Source: an uncultured Lachnospiraceae bacterium (GTDB taxonomy: Bacteria > Bacillota > Clostridia > Lachnospirales > Lachnospiraceae). Taken from it: DNA of 63,103 bases. The stretch is taken from assembly GCA_944381535.1 (NCBI GenBank), contig CALWLN010000164.1:1-63103 (forward strand). Direction: 5' to 3'. Positions 39,132-47,739 of the stretch are shown here, piece after piece. Within the stretch, counting starts at the first letter, position 1; each line of letters opens with the position of its first letter. A program made the translations under genes and the position numbers. Under the pieces are notes generated by a model, which saw only the letters and a program-made list of their open reading frames with translations, had not been told where the DNA came from and made no database searches.

Positions 39132-40013
39132 ATGGGATTTTTATCGTATCTGATCAGCGGTATCAGTCTGGGCAGCGTGTACGCCATCATTGCTCTGGGC
39201 TATACCATGGTGTACGGCATTGCGAAAATGCTGAATTTTGCCCACGGGGACGTTATCATGATCGGAAGCTATGTGGTATTCTGCGCAGTCAGCGTCATGG
39301 GAATGCCGCCGGGAATCGGGATTTTGATTGCAGTGGTGGTGTGTACGGTCTTGGGCGTGGTGATCGAGCGGATTGCCTACAAGCCCCTTCGGGGGACTTC
39401 GCCATTGGCGGTATTGATTACGGCTATCGGTGTCAGCTACTTTCTGCAGAACGCGGCCCTTTTGATTTTTGGCGCCGGCGCAAAATCCTTCACCTCCGTG
39501 GTAAATATACCGGCGCTGAAGCTGGCGGGGGGAGCCCTGTCCATCTCCGGGGAGACCATGGTGACTATCGGGGCATGTATCGTTATTGTGATTGCTTTAA
39601 GCTGCTTTGTCAAATTCACCAAGTCCGGCCGCGCCATGCTGGCGGTGTCCGAGGACCGGCAGGCGGCCCAGCTGATGGGAATCAATGTCAACGGGACCAT
39701 TGCCCTGACTTTTGCCATCGGCTCCGCCCTGGCGGCCATTGCGGGAGTGCTTCTGTGCTCCGCCTATCCAAATCTGACGCCCTATACCGGATCCATGCCC
39801 GGTATTAAGGCCTTTACGGCGGCGGTGTTTGGCGGAATCGGTTCCATTCCGGGAGCCATGATCGGAGGAATTCTGCTGGGCGTGATTGAGAATCTCAGCA
39901 AGGCATACATATCCACCCAGCTGTCGGACGCCATCGTATTTGCGGTGCTGATTGTGGTTCTGCTGGTGAAGCCCACCGGGATTCTCGGCAAAAAAGTCAG
40001 TGAGAAAGTGTAG
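39132..40013 (+). CDS. livH: branched-chain amino acid type ABC transporter permease LivH
   Basis: 293 residues, about eight membrane helices. LISGISLGSVYAIIALGYTM and YGIAKMLNFAHGDVIMIGSY are the N-terminal LivH motifs; the conserved EAA-like cytoplasmic loop is SGRAMLAVSEDRQAAQLMGI with AFIAS-type helices around GSALAAIAGVLLCSAYP, and GIKAFTAAVFGGIGSIPGA near the C-terminus. It forms the membrane pore with LivM. The start is ATG 39132; GAGGT lies upstream. Eight bases separate its stop from livM, so the genes are cotranscribed. Confidence 0.95.
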   Translation: MGFLSYLISGISLGSVYAIIALGYTMVYGIAKMLNFAHGDVIMIGSYVVFCAVSVMGMPPGIGILIAVVVCTVLGVVIERIAYKPLRGTSPLAVLITAIGVSYFLQNAALLIFGAGAKSFTSVVNIPALKLAGGALSISGETMVTIGACIVIVIALSCFVKFTKSGRAMLAVSEDRQAAQLMGINVNGTIALTFAIGSALAAIAGVLLCSAYPNLTPYTGSMPGIKAFTAAVFGGIGSIPGAMIGGILLGVIENLSKAYISTQLSDAIVFAVLIVVLLVKPTGILGKKVSEKV

Positions 40014-40021
40014 GTGGCCTC

Positions 40022-41080
40022 ATGCGGAAATTATCAAAAACAACAGTCAACAATCTCATTACCTATGGAATTGTTATTTTTGCTTATATTTTAGTGCAGA
40101 TTCTCCTGGCCACAGGCAGTCTGTCCAGCTTGCTGGAGGGGCTTTTGGTGCCCCTGTGTACCTATGTGATCCTGGCGGTATCCTTGAACCTCACCGTAGG
40201 TGTTTTGGGTGAACTGAGCCTGGGCCATGCGGGATTTATGTGCGTGGGTGCTTTTTCCAGCGCGTTTTTCTCTGTGAGCATGCAGGAGGCCATCGCCTCG
40301 GACGGCTTAAGATTCTTCCTGGCGCTGCTGGTGGGAGCAGTCTGCGCAGGATTGTTTGGCATTTTAATCGGTATCCCGGTGCTGCGGCTTAGGGGAGACT
40401 ATCTGGCCATTGTGACCCTGGCCTTCGGAGAAATTATCAAGAATATCATCAATGCCATGTATGTTGGCCGGGATTCTTCCGGATTTCATTTTTCCATGAA
40501 GGATACAACGTCCCTGGGTATGGCGGAGGATGGGCAGGTGATTCTGAAAGGACCCCAGGGCATTACGGGAACTCCCGGCGATTCCAATTTCACCATCGGC
40601 GTGATCCTGGTGCTGATCACCGTGTTTATTGTGCTGAATCTGGTGCATTCCAGAGCGGGCCGTGCCATCATGGCCATTCGGGACAACCGGATCGCGGCGG
40701 AGTCTGTGGGAATCAATATTACAAAATATAAAATGATGGCTTTTGCCATTTCGGCGGCCCTGGCCGGCGTGGCAGGGGTACTGTATGCCCATAACCTTTC
40801 GTCCTTGACGGCCACCTCCAGGAATTTCGGCTACAACCAGTCCATTATGATTCTGGTATTTGTAGTCTTAGGAGGCATGGGAAATATCCGCGGCTCCATT
40901 ATCTCCGCAGTGGTTCTGACCCTGCTTCCCGAGATGATTCGGGGAGTGGGAGACTACCGCATGTTGATTTATTCCGTGGTGCTGATTGCCATGATGATAT
41001 TTAACTGGAGCCCGAAAATTAAGAATTGGCGGGAGGCACACCCCCTGCTGAAGCGTAGAAAACGTGGAGAGGAGGCGTGA
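40022..41080 (+). CDS. livM: branched-chain amino acid type ABC transporter permease LivM
   Basis: 352 residues with about nine helices. LLVPLCTYVILAVSLNLTVG, VLGELSLGHAGFMCVGAFSS, RLRGDYLAIVTLAFGEIIKN, RAGRAIMAIRDNRIAAESVG and GGMGNIRGSIISAV are characteristic of LivM. It pairs with LivH as the permease heterodimer. The extra cytoplasmic loop between TM helices (HFSMKDTTSLGMAEDGQVIL) is normal. The ATG is 8 bases after livH with a GTGGCCTC spacer and weak AGGTGG site. The stop is 2 bases before the livG ATG. Confidence 0.95.
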   Translation: MRKLSKTTVNNLITYGIVIFAYILVQILLATGSLSSLLEGLLVPLCTYVILAVSLNLTVGVLGELSLGHAGFMCVGAFSSAFFSVSMQEAIASDGLRFFLALLVGAVCAGLFGILIGIPVLRLRGDYLAIVTLAFGEIIKNIINAMYVGRDSSGFHFSMKDTTSLGMAEDGQVILKGPQGITGTPGDSNFTIGVILVLITVFIVLNLVHSRAGRAIMAIRDNRIAAESVGINITKYKMMAFAISAALAGVAGVLYAHNLSSLTATSRNFGYNQSIMILVFVVLGGMGNIRGSIISAVVLTLLPEMIRGVGDYRMLIYSVVLIAMMIFNWSPKIKNWREAHPLLKRRKRGEEA

Positions 41081-41082
41081 GC

Positions 41083-41841
41083 ATGGCACTTTTGGAAGTG
41101 AAAAATCTCGGGATTTCCTTCGGCGGCCTTCGGGCTGTGGACGGCTTTAACATCAATATTGAAAAAGGACAGCTCTACGGTCTTATCGGTCCCAACGGCG
41201 CAGGCAAGACCACGGTGTTCAATATGCTCACCGGGGTGTATAAGCCCAGCGACGGAACCATTTTTCTGGACGGAAAAAATATCACCGGCAAAAAGACCAT
41301 TGATATCAACCGGCAGGGCATTGCCCGTACCTTCCAGAATATCCGCTTGTTTAAGGATTTAAGCGTTCTTGACAACGTGAAGGTGGGGCTTCATAATCAC
41401 TATAAATATACGGCGGGAACCGGGATTTTCCGGCTGCCCAAATTTTTCAGGACGGAAAAAGCCATGGACGAAAAGGCCATGGAGCTTCTTAAGGTCTTTG
41501 AGCTGGACGGCCAAGCCCAGGTGCTGGCGGCCAATCTTCCCTACGGAAAGCAGCGGAAGCTTGAGATTGCGAGAGCCTTGGCCACGGAACCCAAGCTGCT
41601 TCTTCTGGATGAGCCCGCAGCGGGCATGAATCCCAACGAGACCCAGGAGCTGATGGATACCATCCGTTTTGTACAGAAGGAATTTAATATGACCATCCTG
41701 TTGATCGAGCATGATATGAAGCTGGTATCCGGTATCTGTGAGGCCCTGACGGTGCTGAATTTCGGGGAAGTGCTGGCCCAGGGCAGGACCGGCGCCGTTT
41801 TAAATGACCCGAAGGTGATCAAAGCCTATCTGGGAGAGTAG
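41083..41841 (+). CDS. livG: branched-chain amino acid type ABC transporter ATPase LivG
   Basis: 252 residues, ABC ATPase. Walker A GPNGAGKTT, Q-loop RTFQNIRLF, signature LPYGKQRKLEIARALA (the LivG variant of LSGGQ), Walker B LLLLDEPAAGMNP and the H-loop IEHDMK are intact. It powers uptake by LivHM. ATG 41083 has GGAGG 7 bases upstream; GTG 41077 would overlap livM. livF follows after 12 bases. Confidence 0.96.
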   Translation: MALLEVKNLGISFGGLRAVDGFNINIEKGQLYGLIGPNGAGKTTVFNMLTGVYKPSDGTIFLDGKNITGKKTIDINRQGIARTFQNIRLFKDLSVLDNVKVGLHNHYKYTAGTGIFRLPKFFRTEKAMDEKAMELLKVFELDGQAQVLAANLPYGKQRKLEIARALATEPKLLLLDEPAAGMNPNETQELMDTIRFVQKEFNMTILLIEHDMKLVSGICEALTVLNFGEVLAQGRTGAVLNDPKVIKAYLGE

Positions 41842-41853
41842 GAGGGAAGAACC

Positions 41854-42564
41854 ATGGCGATGCTGGAAGTGAAAGATTTGGAAGTATATTACGGAATGAT
41901 TCAGGCCATCAAGGGCATTTCCTTTACGGTAAATGAGGGGGAGGTCATCGCCCTCATCGGCGCAAACGGAGCTGGTAAGACCACCATTTTGCAGACCATC
42001 ACCGGGATGATACCCGCAAAGCGTGGGACCATCCTTTTTGACGGGGTGGATATTACAAAGGTGCCGGGACACAAGATCGTGCCTATGGGCATGGCCCACG
42101 TGCCGGAAGGGCGGCGTGTATTTTCCCAGCTGTCGGTGCTGGATAATTTAAGGCTTGGAGCCTACAGCCGCAAGGATAAAAATGAGATTGAAGAGACCTT
42201 GGAGATGGTTTATCACCGGTTTCCCCGTTTGAAAGAGCGCAGGAAGCAGATCGCCGGAACCTTGAGCGGCGGCGAGCAGCAGATGCTGGCCATGGGCCGG
42301 GCGCTGATGTCAAAGCCCAGGATCATTTTGATGGATGAGCCCTCCATGGGACTTTCCCCCATTTTCGTGTCGGAGATTTTTGATATTGTCCGGGAAATCT
42401 CGGAGAGCGGCACTACGGTTCTCCTGGTGGAGCAGAACGCGAAAAAGGCCCTTGCCATTGCGGACCGTGCCTATGTACTGGAAACTGGAAACATTGTTCT
42501 TGAAGGGGAGGCCGACGTCCTTCTCAATGATGAGTCCGTGAAAAAAGCATATTTGGGAGAGTAG
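41854..42564 (+). CDS. livF: branched-chain amino acid type ABC transporter ATPase LivF
   Basis: 236 residues, the second ATPase. MLEVKDLEVYYGMIQAIKGI, Walker A GANGAGKTT, Q-loop PEGRRVFSQLSV, signature LSGGEQQMLAMGRAL, Walker B IILMDEPSMGLSP and VEQN (H-loop replaced by Gln as in LivF) are seen. It completes the five-component importer. GGAGGGAAG precedes ATG 41854. Its stop lies directly before the next gene, and translation may carry over. Confidence 0.96.
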   Translation: MAMLEVKDLEVYYGMIQAIKGISFTVNEGEVIALIGANGAGKTTILQTITGMIPAKRGTILFDGVDITKVPGHKIVPMGMAHVPEGRRVFSQLSVLDNLRLGAYSRKDKNEIEETLEMVYHRFPRLKERRKQIAGTLSGGEQQMLAMGRALMSKPRIILMDEPSMGLSPIFVSEIFDIVREISESGTTVLLVEQNAKKALAIADRAYVLETGNIVLEGEADVLLNDESVKKAYLGE

Positions 42565-42573
42565 GTGGCCGGA

Positions 42574-43188
42574 ATGAAAAAGATTGTGATTACCATTGCG
42601 AGAAGCTACGGAAGCGGCGGGAAGACACTGGGGAAACTGCTGGCCGAGGATTTGGGAATCCCCTGCTACGACAGAGAACTACTGCGGCTGGCCTCCGATG
42701 ACAGCGGAATCAACGAGGCCCTGTTCGGAGAGGTGGACGAGAAGAAAAAGGTACCTCTTTTTAAGAACACCAAGCCCTATACCGGACAGGTGTTGCCGCC
42801 GGAGAGCGACGGCTTTGTGTCCGACGATAATCTCTTTAATCTCCAGGCGAAGATCATCAAGGAGCTGGCGGAGAAGGAGTCCTGTATCATCATCGGGCGG
42901 TGCGCCGACTATATTTTAAAGGACCGGGAGGATGTGCTGCGGCTGTTCTTCTACGCGCCCTTAAAGGACTGTCTGGTGCGGGCCCATGAGCTTTCCGGGG
43001 AGCCGGAGAAGGAACTTCTGAAAAAAATTCAGAAAATTGACAAATACCGGGCGGATTATTACAAGTATTATACCGGAAATGACTGGAATGATACCCGGAA
43101 CTATGATTTTTGTTTAAATACGGCTTCCATGAGTTATGAGAAGCTGATCGATGTGGTGAAGTCCTACATCCGTATTTGCGGGTGGTAG
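42574..43188 (+). CDS. cytidylate kinase-like family protein
   Basis: 204 residues. VITIARSYGSGGKTLGKLLA is a P-loop of the cytidylate_kin2 type (GSGGK in place of the classical GxxxxGKT), followed by YDRELLRLA, IIIGRCADYIL, VLRLFFYAPL and the lid segment KYRADYYKYYTGNDWNDTRNY with RxxYYxYYT. These proteins resemble Cmk but lack parts of its NMP-binding domain; their true substrate is not known. ATG 42574 (AGGTGG upstream) is preferred to GTG 42565 that touches the livF stop. It sits at the end of the LIV operon before a terminator; this pairing may be chance. Confidence 0.87.
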   Translation: MKKIVITIARSYGSGGKTLGKLLAEDLGIPCYDRELLRLASDDSGINEALFGEVDEKKKVPLFKNTKPYTGQVLPPESDGFVSDDNLFNLQAKIIKELAEKESCIIIGRCADYILKDREDVLRLFFYAPLKDCLVRAHELSGEPEKELLKKIQKIDKYRADYYKYYTGNDWNDTRNYDFCLNTASMSYEKLIDVVKSYIRICGW

Positions 43189-43209
43189 GGGACGCATATA
43201 AGCATGAAG

Positions 43210-43232
43210 AATCCTGCTTGGCAGGATTTTTC
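43210..43232 (+). terminator. rho-independent terminator ending the LIV operon
   Basis: AATCCTGC (43210-43217) with GCAGGATT (43221-43228), three-base loop, then TTTC. Confidence 0.84.
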
Positions 43233-43259
43233 TTTCTTTAGCCGGAAGGAGGGCTTTTC

Positions 43260-44579
43260 ATGGAACAGATGTCCTTATTTGATGACCGAAAATTTTCTGC
43301 CCCTCTGGCCAGCCGGATCCGGCCTGCGGACCTTGACGAATTCGTGGGGCAGGAGCATTTGCTGGGAAAGGGGAAAATGCTGCGTCAGCTCATTGAGCGT
43401 GACCAGATATCCTCCATGATCTTCTGGGGGCCGCCGGGGGTGGGCAAGACCACCCTGGCCAGTATCATCGCCGGGCGCACCAGGGCGGATTTCATCAATT
43501 TCAGCGCTGTGACCAGCGGAATCAAGGAAATCAAGGAGGTCATGAACCGGGCGGAGGAGAGCCGGCGGCTGGGAGTGCGCACGGTACTTTTCGTGGACGA
43601 GATTCATCGGTTCAACAAGGCCCAGCAGGACGCGTTCCTGCCCTTTGTGGAGAGGGGAAGTATTGTGCTCATCGGCGCCACCACGGAGAATCCCTCCTTT
43701 GAGGTGAACGCGGCCCTTTTGTCCCGGTGTAAGGTGTTTGTTCTGCGGGCCCTGGAGCAGAAGGACCTGGAGAGGCTTCTTGCAAATGCCTTGAAAAATC
43801 CGGCCGGTTACGGAAATCAGAGTATCCGCGTTACCGACAGCCAGCTTGCGGCCATTGCGGCCTTTGCCAACGGGGACGCCCGGACCGCCTTAAATACCCT
43901 GGAGATGGCGGTGACCAACGGGGAAATCAGCCCGGAGGCCATCACGGTGACGGACCAGGGGCTGGAGCAATGTATCAGCAAAAAATCCCTGTTATACGAT
44001 AAGACGGGGGAGGAGCATTACAATCTGATTTCGGCCCTCCACAAGTCCATGCGAAACTCTGACCCGGACGCGGCTATCTACTGGATGTGCCGCATGCTGG
44101 AGGGCGGGGAAAATCCCCTCTACATTGCCCGTAGGCTGATTCGGTTTGCCAGCGAGGATATCGGCATGGCGGACAGCCGGGCGCTTCAGGTGGCGGTGGC
44201 GGCCTACCAGGCCTGTCATTTTCTGGGAATGCCGGAGTGCGATGTGCACCTGACCCATGCGGTGACCTATCTCTCCCTGGCACCAAAGTCCAATGCCCTG
44301 TACGTGGCCTGCGAGGAATGTAAGAAGGATGTGCGGGAGTTTAGGGCGGAACCGGTACCTCTTCAGCTTCGGAACGCGCCCACAAAGCTCATGAAGGAGC
44401 TTAGCTACGGCAAGGGCTATGAGTATGCCCACGATACGGAGGAAAAACTGACACACATGGAGTGTATGCCGGAGTCCTTAAAAGAGCGCAGATATTACCA
44501 TCCCACAGAGCAGGGGGAAGAGAAGGCCGCCGGGGAGAGGCTGAAAAGAATTAACGACTGGAAAGCACAAGGGGTTTGA
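43260..44579 (+). CDS. rarA: replication-associated recombination protein A (RarA/MgsA)
   Basis: 439 residues. The N-terminal helix EQMSLFDDRKFSAPLASRIR carries the family opening; AAA+ core: Walker A GPPGVGKTTL, sensor FINFSAVTSGIKEIK, Walker B VLFVDEIHRFNKAQQDAFLP, sensor-1 IVLIGATTENPSFEVN and arginine finger LLSRCKVFVL; then the C-terminal RarA tetramer domain (YNLISALHKSMRNSDPDAAI, YWMCRMLEGGENPLYIARRL). RarA acts on stalled replication forks and gaps. GGAAGGAGGGC lies just before ATG 43260. The PAP2 gene follows 49 bases on. Confidence 0.96.
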   Translation: MEQMSLFDDRKFSAPLASRIRPADLDEFVGQEHLLGKGKMLRQLIERDQISSMIFWGPPGVGKTTLASIIAGRTRADFINFSAVTSGIKEIKEVMNRAEESRRLGVRTVLFVDEIHRFNKAQQDAFLPFVERGSIVLIGATTENPSFEVNAALLSRCKVFVLRALEQKDLERLLANALKNPAGYGNQSIRVTDSQLAAIAAFANGDARTALNTLEMAVTNGEISPEAITVTDQGLEQCISKKSLLYDKTGEEHYNLISALHKSMRNSDPDAAIYWMCRMLEGGENPLYIARRLIRFASEDIGMADSRALQVAVAAYQACHFLGMPECDVHLTHAVTYLSLAPKSNALYVACEECKKDVREFRAEPVPLQLRNAPTKLMKELSYGKGYEYAHDTEEKLTHMECMPESLKERRYYHPTEQGEEKAAGERLKRINDWKAQGV

Positions 44580-44628
44580 CGGAAGGACCAAAATATATTA
44601 TGATAGGGTGGATGGGAGGAAACAAATT

Positions 44629-45156
44629 ATGCTGTTAGACTTTTTGTTGGATTTGGACGGAAGGATTTTGCTCTTCATTCAGGAATACTTGAGATTTCCC
44701 TGGCTGACAGGGATCATGAGGTTTATCACCAGTCTTGGTGACGGCGGAATCATCTGGATCGTGCTTGCGGCCGTTTTTATCTGTACCAAGCGGTACCGAA
44801 AGACTGGAACGGCCATGGCCGTGGCGCTTCTGATCGGTTATCTGGTGACGAATCTGATTCTGAAAAATCTGGTAATGCGGGTGCGTCCCTACGACGCCGT
44901 TGCCGGTCTGCAGGCGTTGATCGGACCCTTAAGGGACAGCTCCTTTCCCTCGGGTCATGCCACAAGTTCCATTGCGGCGGGCTTTGTGGTGTTGAAGGGA
45001 ACTCCGAGATACATCGGAATCCCGGCCTTTGTGTTGGCGGTGCTGATTGCTTTAAGCCGGCTGTATCTGGGGGTTCATTATCCCACGGACGTGCTGGCAG
45101 GCGCGTTGATCGGACTGTTTGCGGCTTTCAGCGCAAAATATGTGGTAAAGACGTGA
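44629..45156 (+). CDS. PAP2-family membrane phosphatase
   Basis: 175 residues, about five membrane helices. The three-part phosphatase signature is complete: LKNLVMRVRPYD (KxxxxxxRP), FPSGHATSS (PSGH) and SRLYLGVHYPTD (SRxxxxxHxxxD). It may dephosphorylate undecaprenyl pyrophosphate (BcrC/PgpB role) or another lipid phosphate on the outer face of the membrane. ATG 44629 has GGGAGGA upstream; the in-frame ATG at 44608 lacks a site. Undecaprenyl-pyrophosphatase activity would also give some bacitracin tolerance, but this is an inference. Confidence 0.9.
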   Translation: MLLDFLLDLDGRILLFIQEYLRFPWLTGIMRFITSLGDGGIIWIVLAAVFICTKRYRKTGTAMAVALLIGYLVTNLILKNLVMRVRPYDAVAGLQALIGPLRDSSFPSGHATSSIAAGFVVLKGTPRYIGIPAFVLAVLIALSRLYLGVHYPTDVLAGALIGLFAAFSAKYVVKT

Positions 45157-45237
45157 GAAATGGGAAGAACCGGCTTTGAGGAAAAGCAGTTGAAATGCCA
45201 GGGGGCAGGAATGACGGAAAGGAGAGGGTGAGACGGA

Positions 45238-45972
45238 ATGGGCGCTATTATATGGATCATCATTATCATTTGGGTGGTAGTTGCGGTCAGCAAGGGAAAG
45301 AGCCAGAGTAAAAATCAGGGCAGCTCCCAGAGCGCGCAAAAGGCGCAGACCATGCAGCAGAAGGCCCAGGCCAACGCAAAACATGTGGCCAGGCAGAATG
45401 ACGGTGGGAGAACGCAGACTTCGACAGACGCCCAGCGGGAACTGAAGGCGCGGTTGGCTAAGAAGTATAAAAAATCTACGGACCCGGATATTTTGAAGCG
45501 GGCGAAGGCTTCGGTAGCCGAGGATTTTAATTCAGATGATATAAAATATCAGGCGGCGGGAAGTTACGATACCGGCAGAGAGCGCGCAAAAGGCCAGGAA
45601 GCTATGGCGGGCAGAGCAGGAAGTGCGGGCAGTGCCAGCAGAACCATGGAGAGAAGCCAGGGGACTTTCGCGGCAGAGGCCGGCAGGACCATGGAAAGGG
45701 GCCAGGGAACTTCCCCGGCAGCAAAAGCCGCAGCCGTTGCGGCAAAGGGCGGGCCCGCAGGTTTTCCGCCTGACCGAAACCGGGCTGAGGGAAATTTTGC
45801 GAATTCCTCGGATATAACAAAGGCGGGATATACAGGAGTGCCGGAGAACGGCCCCAGCGACATGATGAAGGATATCGAAGATCTGATGATTAAGGGTCCG
45901 GATACCAATATTGCCTTTGAGCGGGATTTTGTGTCGGAGGGACTGGATTTGCTGAATCGGATTCAGGTCTAA
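45238..45972 (+). CDS. small membrane-anchored protein of unknown function
   Basis: 244 residues. One N-terminal hydrophobic segment (GAIIWIIIIIWVVVAV) is followed by a long, polar, Gln/Ala/Ser-rich and low-complexity tail with repeated SQGT/GQGT motifs (two copies of an RTMER-QGT unit) and a more ordered acidic end (DMMKDIEDLMIKGPDTNIAF). GAGAGGGTGAG lies before ATG 45238. I do not recognise a family. The layout suits a membrane tether with a coiled or disordered cytoplasmic domain. It is in a run of co-oriented genes after the PAP2 gene. Confidence 0.65.
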   Translation: MGAIIWIIIIIWVVVAVSKGKSQSKNQGSSQSAQKAQTMQQKAQANAKHVARQNDGGRTQTSTDAQRELKARLAKKYKKSTDPDILKRAKASVAEDFNSDDIKYQAAGSYDTGRERAKGQEAMAGRAGSAGSASRTMERSQGTFAAEAGRTMERGQGTSPAAKAAAVAAKGGPAGFPPDRNRAEGNFANSSDITKAGYTGVPENGPSDMMKDIEDLMIKGPDTNIAFERDFVSEGLDLLNRIQV

Positions 45973-46058
45973 CCGGAAGCCTGGAAAGCGCGGGAAGAAC
46001 ATTTGTTGCGTCCATCATGCATGGCGTAGGCAGTTTTGACAGAAAGAAAGGATTTTGT

Positions 46059-46613
46059 ATGCCACAGGGAGAACCAAGAAGCGGTGAAAAATACCGCCAT
46101 TTTAAAGATAAGCTGTACCAGATTGTTACGGTAGCCACACACTCGGAGACGGGAGAAAAGCTGGTTGTTTACCAGGCACTGTATGGGGATTACGGCGTGT
46201 ATGCCAGACCATATGACATGTTTGTCAGCCTGGTGGACCGCGAGAAATATCCGGAGGTGAAGCAGAGATTTCGGTTTGAGCTGGTGGAGCTGGAACCGGA
46301 GAGGGAAGCAACGGCCCGGGAAGAGCAGACGAGAGAACCGGAGCGGGAAGCAAGAACCCGGGAAGAGCAGACGAGACAACCGGCGGAGAAGAAAACCATT
46401 GAGGACCTTCTGATGGATTTTTATGATGCGGGAACCTATGAGGAAAAGTACCGTATTCTTTTGGATATGCGGGAGGATATTACCGACGTGATGATCAACA
46501 ACATGGCCGTGGTTCTGGATGTTGTGATTGAGGAAGGACCGTTGGAACGCCGCTACGAGGAATTGAAGCAATGTATAAAAACCTACCGACAGTATGAGAC
46601 GAGCCGCTTCTGA
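46059..46613 (+). CDS. DUF1653 protein with charged tandem repeat
   Basis: 184 residues. Residues ~5-65 are DUF1653: SGEKYRHFKDKLYQIVTVAT, HSETGEKLVVYQALYGDYGV, YARPYDMFVSLVD; small proteins of this kind have no known biochemical role. The region ~79-106 contains two 14-residue EPEREATAREEQTR / EPEREARTREEQTR units, encoded by 42-base DNA repeats at 46293-46334 and 46335-46376. The C-terminus (KTIEDLLMDFYDAGTYEEKY) is a helical region. ATG 46059 has AAAGGA upstream. The stop lies in a hairpin at 46603-46624. Confidence 0.8.
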   Translation: MPQGEPRSGEKYRHFKDKLYQIVTVATHSETGEKLVVYQALYGDYGVYARPYDMFVSLVDREKYPEVKQRFRFELVELEPEREATAREEQTREPEREARTREEQTRQPAEKKTIEDLLMDFYDAGTYEEKYRILLDMREDITDVMINNMAVVLDVVIEEGPLERRYEELKQCIKTYRQYETSRF

Positions 46614-46672
46614 GAAGAAGCGGCCCGGATATGCTTTATTCCCGTTTGATACCCCGTTGCTTACAGCGGGGT
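46603..46672. terminator. two hairpins between convergent genes
   Basis: GCCGCTTCT (46603-46611) with AGAAGCGGC (46616-46624) overlaps the DUF1653 stop; ACCCCG (46650-46656 region) with CGGGGT (46667-46672) overlaps the CYTH stop. Weak T-runs, so efficiency is uncertain. Confidence 0.5.
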
Positions 46673-47131
46673 ATTTGATTCCGGCAGACCATGCCGGGAC
46701 AGATGACTGTTATGGTATTCGCCGGAAAATGTCACGTCTTCTCCGAACCATTCCGGCGGCCGGAAGGCGTTGGCGGCTTCCTCTGAAGCAAATTCCACCT
46801 CTGCCAGTATCAAGGGAGCCAGTGCGCCCTCAAATACATCCAGTTCGATGGTGAGATTGTTTTCATAAGGAATGCGGTATCGTTTCTTTGTGATGAGACA
46901 GCCGTCGGCTTTTTGGCGAAGGTGCAGGTAAGCTTCCTCTGTCAGCGGCAGGTTGTATTCCTCCCGCGCCATCAGGCCGTCGGATTTGTAGGTCAGATAA
47001 TATTCATCGTCCTGGCGGCGGACGCGCACCACCGGGCGGATGTTTAAGTAGCCCTGTTCGATCTGCTGGGATGGGTGGGAAGTGTAGTCCTCCGGCAGCT
47101 GATGAATCAGATATTTGCGTTCGATTTCCAT
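46661..47131 (-). CDS. CYTH-domain protein (triphosphate tunnel metalloenzyme)
   Basis: 156 residues. EIERKYLI is the N-terminal ExExK hallmark; VRVRRQDDEYYLTYKSDG gives the arginine/lysine-rich strands, ITKKRYRIPYENNLTIELDV and APLILAEVEFASEEAANAF (with the ELDxF and ExE acidic motifs) complete the tunnel. Related enzymes hydrolyse inorganic triphosphate or nucleoside triphosphates. The start at 47131 has AGGAGGTCC upstream. On the minus strand a third copy of the dispersed 39-bp repeat lies in its leader. The C-terminus extends some residues past the usual end. Confidence 0.9.
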   Translation of the reverse strand: MEIERKYLIHQLPEDYTSHPSQQIEQGYLNIRPVVRVRRQDDEYYLTYKSDGLMAREEYNLPLTEEAYLHLRQKADGCLITKKRYRIPYENNLTIELDVFEGALAPLILAEVEFASEEAANAFRPPEWFGEDVTFSGEYHNSHLSRHGLPESNTPL

Positions 47132-47170
47132 GGGGACCTCCTGTTTGAGCTAGTATATTCAATGTTTCTA

Positions 47171-47209
47171 TATATAGGAACTGCTTTGCGAACCCTATAA
47201 TCATGTATT
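47171..47209 (-). repeat. dispersed 39-bp repeat, third copy
   Basis: Matches copies at 21648-21722 (core TTTGCGAACCCTATAATC). On the minus strand TATAAT at 47208-47213, with TTGTTT 17 bases upstream, precedes it, so this copy too is in a 5' leader, ahead of the CYTH gene. Confidence 0.68.
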
Positions 47210-47235
47210 ATACCAACGATATCTCAGAAAAACAA

Positions 47236-47277
47236 CAAAAAAGCCTCCCACAGGGAAATTGCCTGTGAGAGACTTTT
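47236..47277 (-). terminator. terminator of the SASP gene
   Basis: On the minus strand CTCTCACAGG (47272-47261) pairs with CCTGTGGGAG (47254-47245, one mismatch), and TTTTTT follows. Confidence 0.82.
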
Positions 47278-47289
47278 TGGGGAATGCTG

Positions 47290-47511
47290 TTACTGCATAC
47301 CGCCAGACATCTGCTGTTCCTGCTTCATGATCATTTTCTTAACCATCTCTCCGCCGATAGATCCAGCCTGAGCTGAAGTCAGTTCTCCGTTATAACCCTC
47401 TTTCAGGGGGACACCGATTTCAGAAGCCACTTCCTGCTTGAAACGGTTCATTGCTTCCTTTGCTTCTGGCACTGCCATTCTGTTTGTGTTAGAACCGGAA
47501 TTGTTAGTCAT
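47290..47511 (-). CDS. alpha/beta-type small acid-soluble spore protein
   Basis: 73 residues. The family core is FKQEVASEIGVPLKEGYNGE followed by LTSAQAGSIGGEMVKKMI; the EVASEIG stretch is the cleavage zone of the germination protease GPR. Alpha/beta SASPs saturate spore DNA in an A-like form and protect it from UV and heat. ATG 47511 has GGAGG 11 bases upstream; TTG 47526 further out overlaps the ribosome site. It is expressed only in the forespore in known cases. Its presence is strong evidence that this organism sporulates. Confidence 0.94.
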   Translation of the reverse strand: MTNNSGSNTNRMAVPEAKEAMNRFKQEVASEIGVPLKEGYNGELTSAQAGSIGGEMVKKMIMKQEQQMSGGMQ

Positions 47512-47653
47512 TCGATTCACCTCCAAGTGATTTCAATATAGTTTTTTCGAAGATAAGTATCACTTACCTTGGTGTTATTATTTACAGCAGAAAAAAATAT
47601 ATGTTGGAAGTTTTTGCTAATCTGAGGGAGCCTTCGTAGAGATTTCGTAAAAT

Positions 47654-47683
47654 TTGACAGGGTTCTCTATGACGTGGTAAAAT
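47654..47683 (+). promoter_or_regulatory. sigma-A promoter of the GH36 gene
   Basis: TTGACA (47654-47659), 18 bases, TAAAAT (47678-47683), 57 bases before ATG 47740. Confidence 0.68.
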
Positions 47684-47739
47684 GTAAAAAATATTGTGAT
47701 CTGGACAGGTGGCAGGAGAGGAAATAAGGGAGTGAAGTT

